Assembly: GCA_947071285.1 (NCBI GenBank)
Contig: CAMTFK010000093.1
Span: 1 to 16,529 of the forward strand
Source of the DNA: an uncultured Bacteroides sp.
GTDB taxonomy: Bacteria; Bacteroidota; Bacteroidia; Bacteroidales; Bacteroidaceae
Length of the DNA: 16,529 nucleotides
Direction of reading: 5' to 3'
Part shown: piece after piece, positions 15,094 through 16,529 of the stretch
Layout of the letters: every line of letters starts with the position of its first letter
Numbering within the stretch: position 1 is the stretch's first letter
Program-made: the position numbers and the translations under genes
Notes under the pieces: generated by a model
Databases searched by the model: none
What the model was told of the DNA's origin: nothing
Seen by the model: only the letters and a program-made list of their open reading frames with translations

Positions 15094-15355
15094 AAATAAC
15101 TTCTATAGTAGTAAATATATGCAATAATGGCGGATTTTTATTCCTTGTTTATTCATGGAATATGCCGGAATGCGGTCTTGAATTTTTGTTCGTGTTATGG
15201 AATATGTGCAAATGTAATCATTGTGAGGACAAATTGTGAAATTGGTTTTCTTTTTGATATTTCATGAAGTTTTCCTATTTGAAAATGCCTAATATATCTA
15301 TCAGATCTTCTTTTGAAATATAGATTCTTTATCTGGCTGTAGTTGCGCAAATCCG

Positions 15356-15369
15356 TGCAATCGTTTGCA
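15356..15369. promoter_or_regulatory. LacI/GalR-type operator-like site upstream of SusC
   Basis: TGCAATCGTTTGCA, with central CG, differs by one base from the palindrome at 219-232; with the preceding G, 14 of 15 bases are shared. It is 28 bp upstream of the candidate -33 element of SusC, a place better suited to an activator than to a repressor. Confidence 0.4.
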
Positions 15370-15397
15370 CTGTTGCTATTGCATATTTCTTATCTTT

Positions 15398-15432
15398 CTT
15401 GTATTTTAATATTTTTATAAAGCATATTTTTG
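15398..15432 (+). promoter_or_regulatory. Candidate SusC promoter
   Basis: TATTTTTG (15425-15432) fits TAnnTTTG, and CTTG (15398-15401) lies 23 bp upstream as a -33-like element with one mismatch. A start near 15439 would give a leader of about 98 bases before ATG 15537. HTCS-controlled SusC promoters are often weak matches because they depend on an activator. Confidence 0.4.
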
Positions 15433-15536
15433 TTGCGTCATGTTATAGATACCTTATAAAAGAAAAAGGAATCGAGAGATAATTTCGAATATATAATATA
15501 GGTAATTAATATTGTTAACTTTAATTTTTTAAATGC

Positions 15537-16529
15537 ATGAAGCAAGTTAATCTTAGAATCTATCGAATGATTCTTCCCCTATTAATAGGGTTATTCTTGT
15601 CTGTAGGCGTTTATGCACAGAACATCACCGTGAAAGGGCATGTAAAAGATGCTACGGGGTTGGAAGTGATAGGCGCAAATGTCGTAGAGAAAGGAAATCC
15701 TGCGAATGGTACAATCACTGATTTGGATGGTAACTTTACGTTGAGCGTTCCACAAGGGTCTACGCTTGTCGTTTCTTTTATTGGCTATAAAACAGAAGAA
15801 GTAAAGGCGGCTTCCACTGTTATGGTGACTCTACAGGATGATTCACAACTTTTGGATGCTGTTGTGGTAATCGGATATGGTACTGTGAAAAAGAATGATG
15901 CTACAGGTTCGGTTACAGCTATCAAACCTGATAAAATCAGTAAAGGTATGACTACCAATGCCCAGGATATGATGGCAGGTAAAATAGCCGGTGTAAGTAT
16001 CATCTCCGATGGTGGTACTCCGGGTGCTGGTGCGCAGATTCGTATCCGTGGTGGTTCTTCATTGAATGCGGTCAATGATCCGTTGATTGTGATTGACGGT
16101 TTGGCTATGGACAACGCAGGCGTGAAGGGTTTGAGCAATCCGTTGGCTATGGTGAATCCGAATGATATTGAAACCTTTACGGTGTTGAAAGATGCTTCGG
16201 CTACGGCTATTTATGGTTCTCGTGCATCTAATGGTGTAATTATTATTACTACAAAAAGAGGTGCCTCCGGTTCTGCTCCAAAGGTTTCTTACGATGGTAA
16301 TGTTTCAGTGGGCGTCATTCGTTCTACGGTCGATGTGATGGATGGTAATGAATACCGTTCCTATATGGCTGGTGTTTATGGTGGCGAAGACAAATTACCT
16401 GCTCCACTGGGTACTGCCAACACTGACTGGCAAAGTGAAATTTATCGTCCGGCTGTTAGCCACGACCATAATGTCACTATTACTGGTGGCTTAAAGAATA
16501 TGCCTTATCGCCTCTCACTTGGCTACACT
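15537..16529 (+). CDS. SusC-like TonB-dependent outer-membrane transporter (N-terminal part, cut by window end)
   Basis: The window holds the first 331 codons; full-length proteins are about 1000 residues. A signal peptide ends at VYA-QN (residue 27). Residues 30-100 are the carboxypeptidase-regulatory-like beta-sandwich found in SusC proteins (ITVKGHVKDATGLEVIGANV, ending MVTLQDD). The TonB box region is DAVVVIGYG (107-115). The plug domain follows with ATGSVTAI, QIRIRGGSS (167-175), VIDG (185-188), IETFTVLKDASATAIYGSRASNG (211-233) and VIIITTKRG. It would import oligosaccharides across the outer membrane with a SusD partner, expected directly downstream but outside the window. Galacto-oligosaccharides are inferred from the neighbouring enzymes. 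The ATG at 15533, four bases upstream, is out of frame and closes after five codons. Confidence 0.95.
   Translation, partial: MKQVNLRIYRMILPLLIGLFLSVGVYAQNITVKGHVKDATGLEVIGANVVEKGNPANGTITDLDGNFTLSVPQGSTLVVSFIGYKTEEVKAASTVMVTLQDDSQLLDAVVVIGYGTVKKNDATGSVTAIKPDKISKGMTTNAQDMMAGKIAGVSIISDGGTPGAGAQIRIRGGSSLNAVNDPLIVIDGLAMDNAGVKGLSNPLAMVNPNDIETFTVLKDASATAIYGSRASNGVIIITTKRGASGSAPKVSYDGNVSVGVIRSTVDVMDGNEYRSYMAGVYGGEDKLPAPLGTANTDWQSEIYRPAVSHDHNVTITGGLKNMPYRLSLGYT

Larger units (their letters stand above)
14745..15536. other. Intergenic region between the Fic and SusC genes
   Basis: This 792-bp A/T-rich stretch has no credible coding frame on either strand. It holds a probable terminator just after the Fic gene, the 22-bp array C, a direct repeat ATGGAATATG at 15155-15164 and 15197-15206 (42 bp apart), a LacI-operator-like site (15356-15369) and a candidate SusC promoter (15398-15432). 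Positions 14821-14957 show nothing recognisable. Confidence 0.7.

Noticed and set aside
15533..15550. Short upstream reading frame (five codons) overlapping the SusC start
   Set aside because: It arises simply from the ATGCATG sequence and no leader-peptide logic is visible in its residues.
15785..16138. 117-residue minus-strand frame beneath SusC
   Set aside because: It is antisense to a clear carboxypeptidase-regulatory-like and plug domain coding sequence with no independent support.

Overview
The window looks like part of a chromosome of a gut Bacteroides (or a close relative in Bacteroidales). The reasons are a SusC-type TonB-dependent transporter, a one-piece hybrid two-component sensor (HTCS), secreted glycoside hydrolases and several promoters of the Bacteroides TAnnTTTG type. 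Species cannot be fixed from the sequence alone.

Layout. Positions 1-557 are non-coding but structured: a 14-bp perfect inverted repeat bounds a 360-bp segment (77-436), two palindromes flank it, and a LacI-operator-like palindrome lies inside. Next comes a plus-strand AAA-ATPase/PD-(D/E)XK protein (558-2318), followed 26 bp later by a 1342-residue HTCS (2345-6373). A convergent small periplasmic PepSY-like protein (6489-6983, minus) faces the HTCS across a symmetric array of TTGCCA/TGGCAA hairpins. A three-gene enzyme run follows on the plus strand: a large clan GH-A hydrolase (probably the GH147 beta-galactosidase family), a GH53 endo-beta-1,4-galactanase lipoprotein and a GH2 beta-galactosidase. 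A second repeat array closes the run. A Fic-domain protein with its own palindromic promoter region interrupts the locus (13710-14744). A 792-bp intergenic region with a third repeat array leads to the first 331 codons of a SusC-like transporter (15537 to the window end).

How the genes fit together. GH53 plus beta-galactosidases, an HTCS and SusC is the signature of a type I (beta-1,4-) galactan utilisation locus acting on pectic galactan side chains. The GH53 lipoprotein would cut the polymer, SusC (with SusD expected just beyond the window) would import oligosaccharides, the secreted GH2 and GH147-like enzymes would release galactose, and the HTCS would sense periplasmic oligosaccharides and activate transcription. 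The AAA/PD-(D/E)XK gene, the PepSY-like gene and the Fic gene are not standard parts of such a locus.

Most unusual observation. Three unrelated repeat arrays (6379-6488, 13474-13605, 15006-15093) share strict 11-bp or 22-bp phasing and sit at gene-unit boundaries. The first is ten 11-bp units whose orientations form an overall palindrome. The second is three inverted plus eight direct 11-bp units. The third is four 22-bp direct units. The Fic protein has Gln in place of the catalytic His of the Fic motif while keeping an inhibitory-helix motif.
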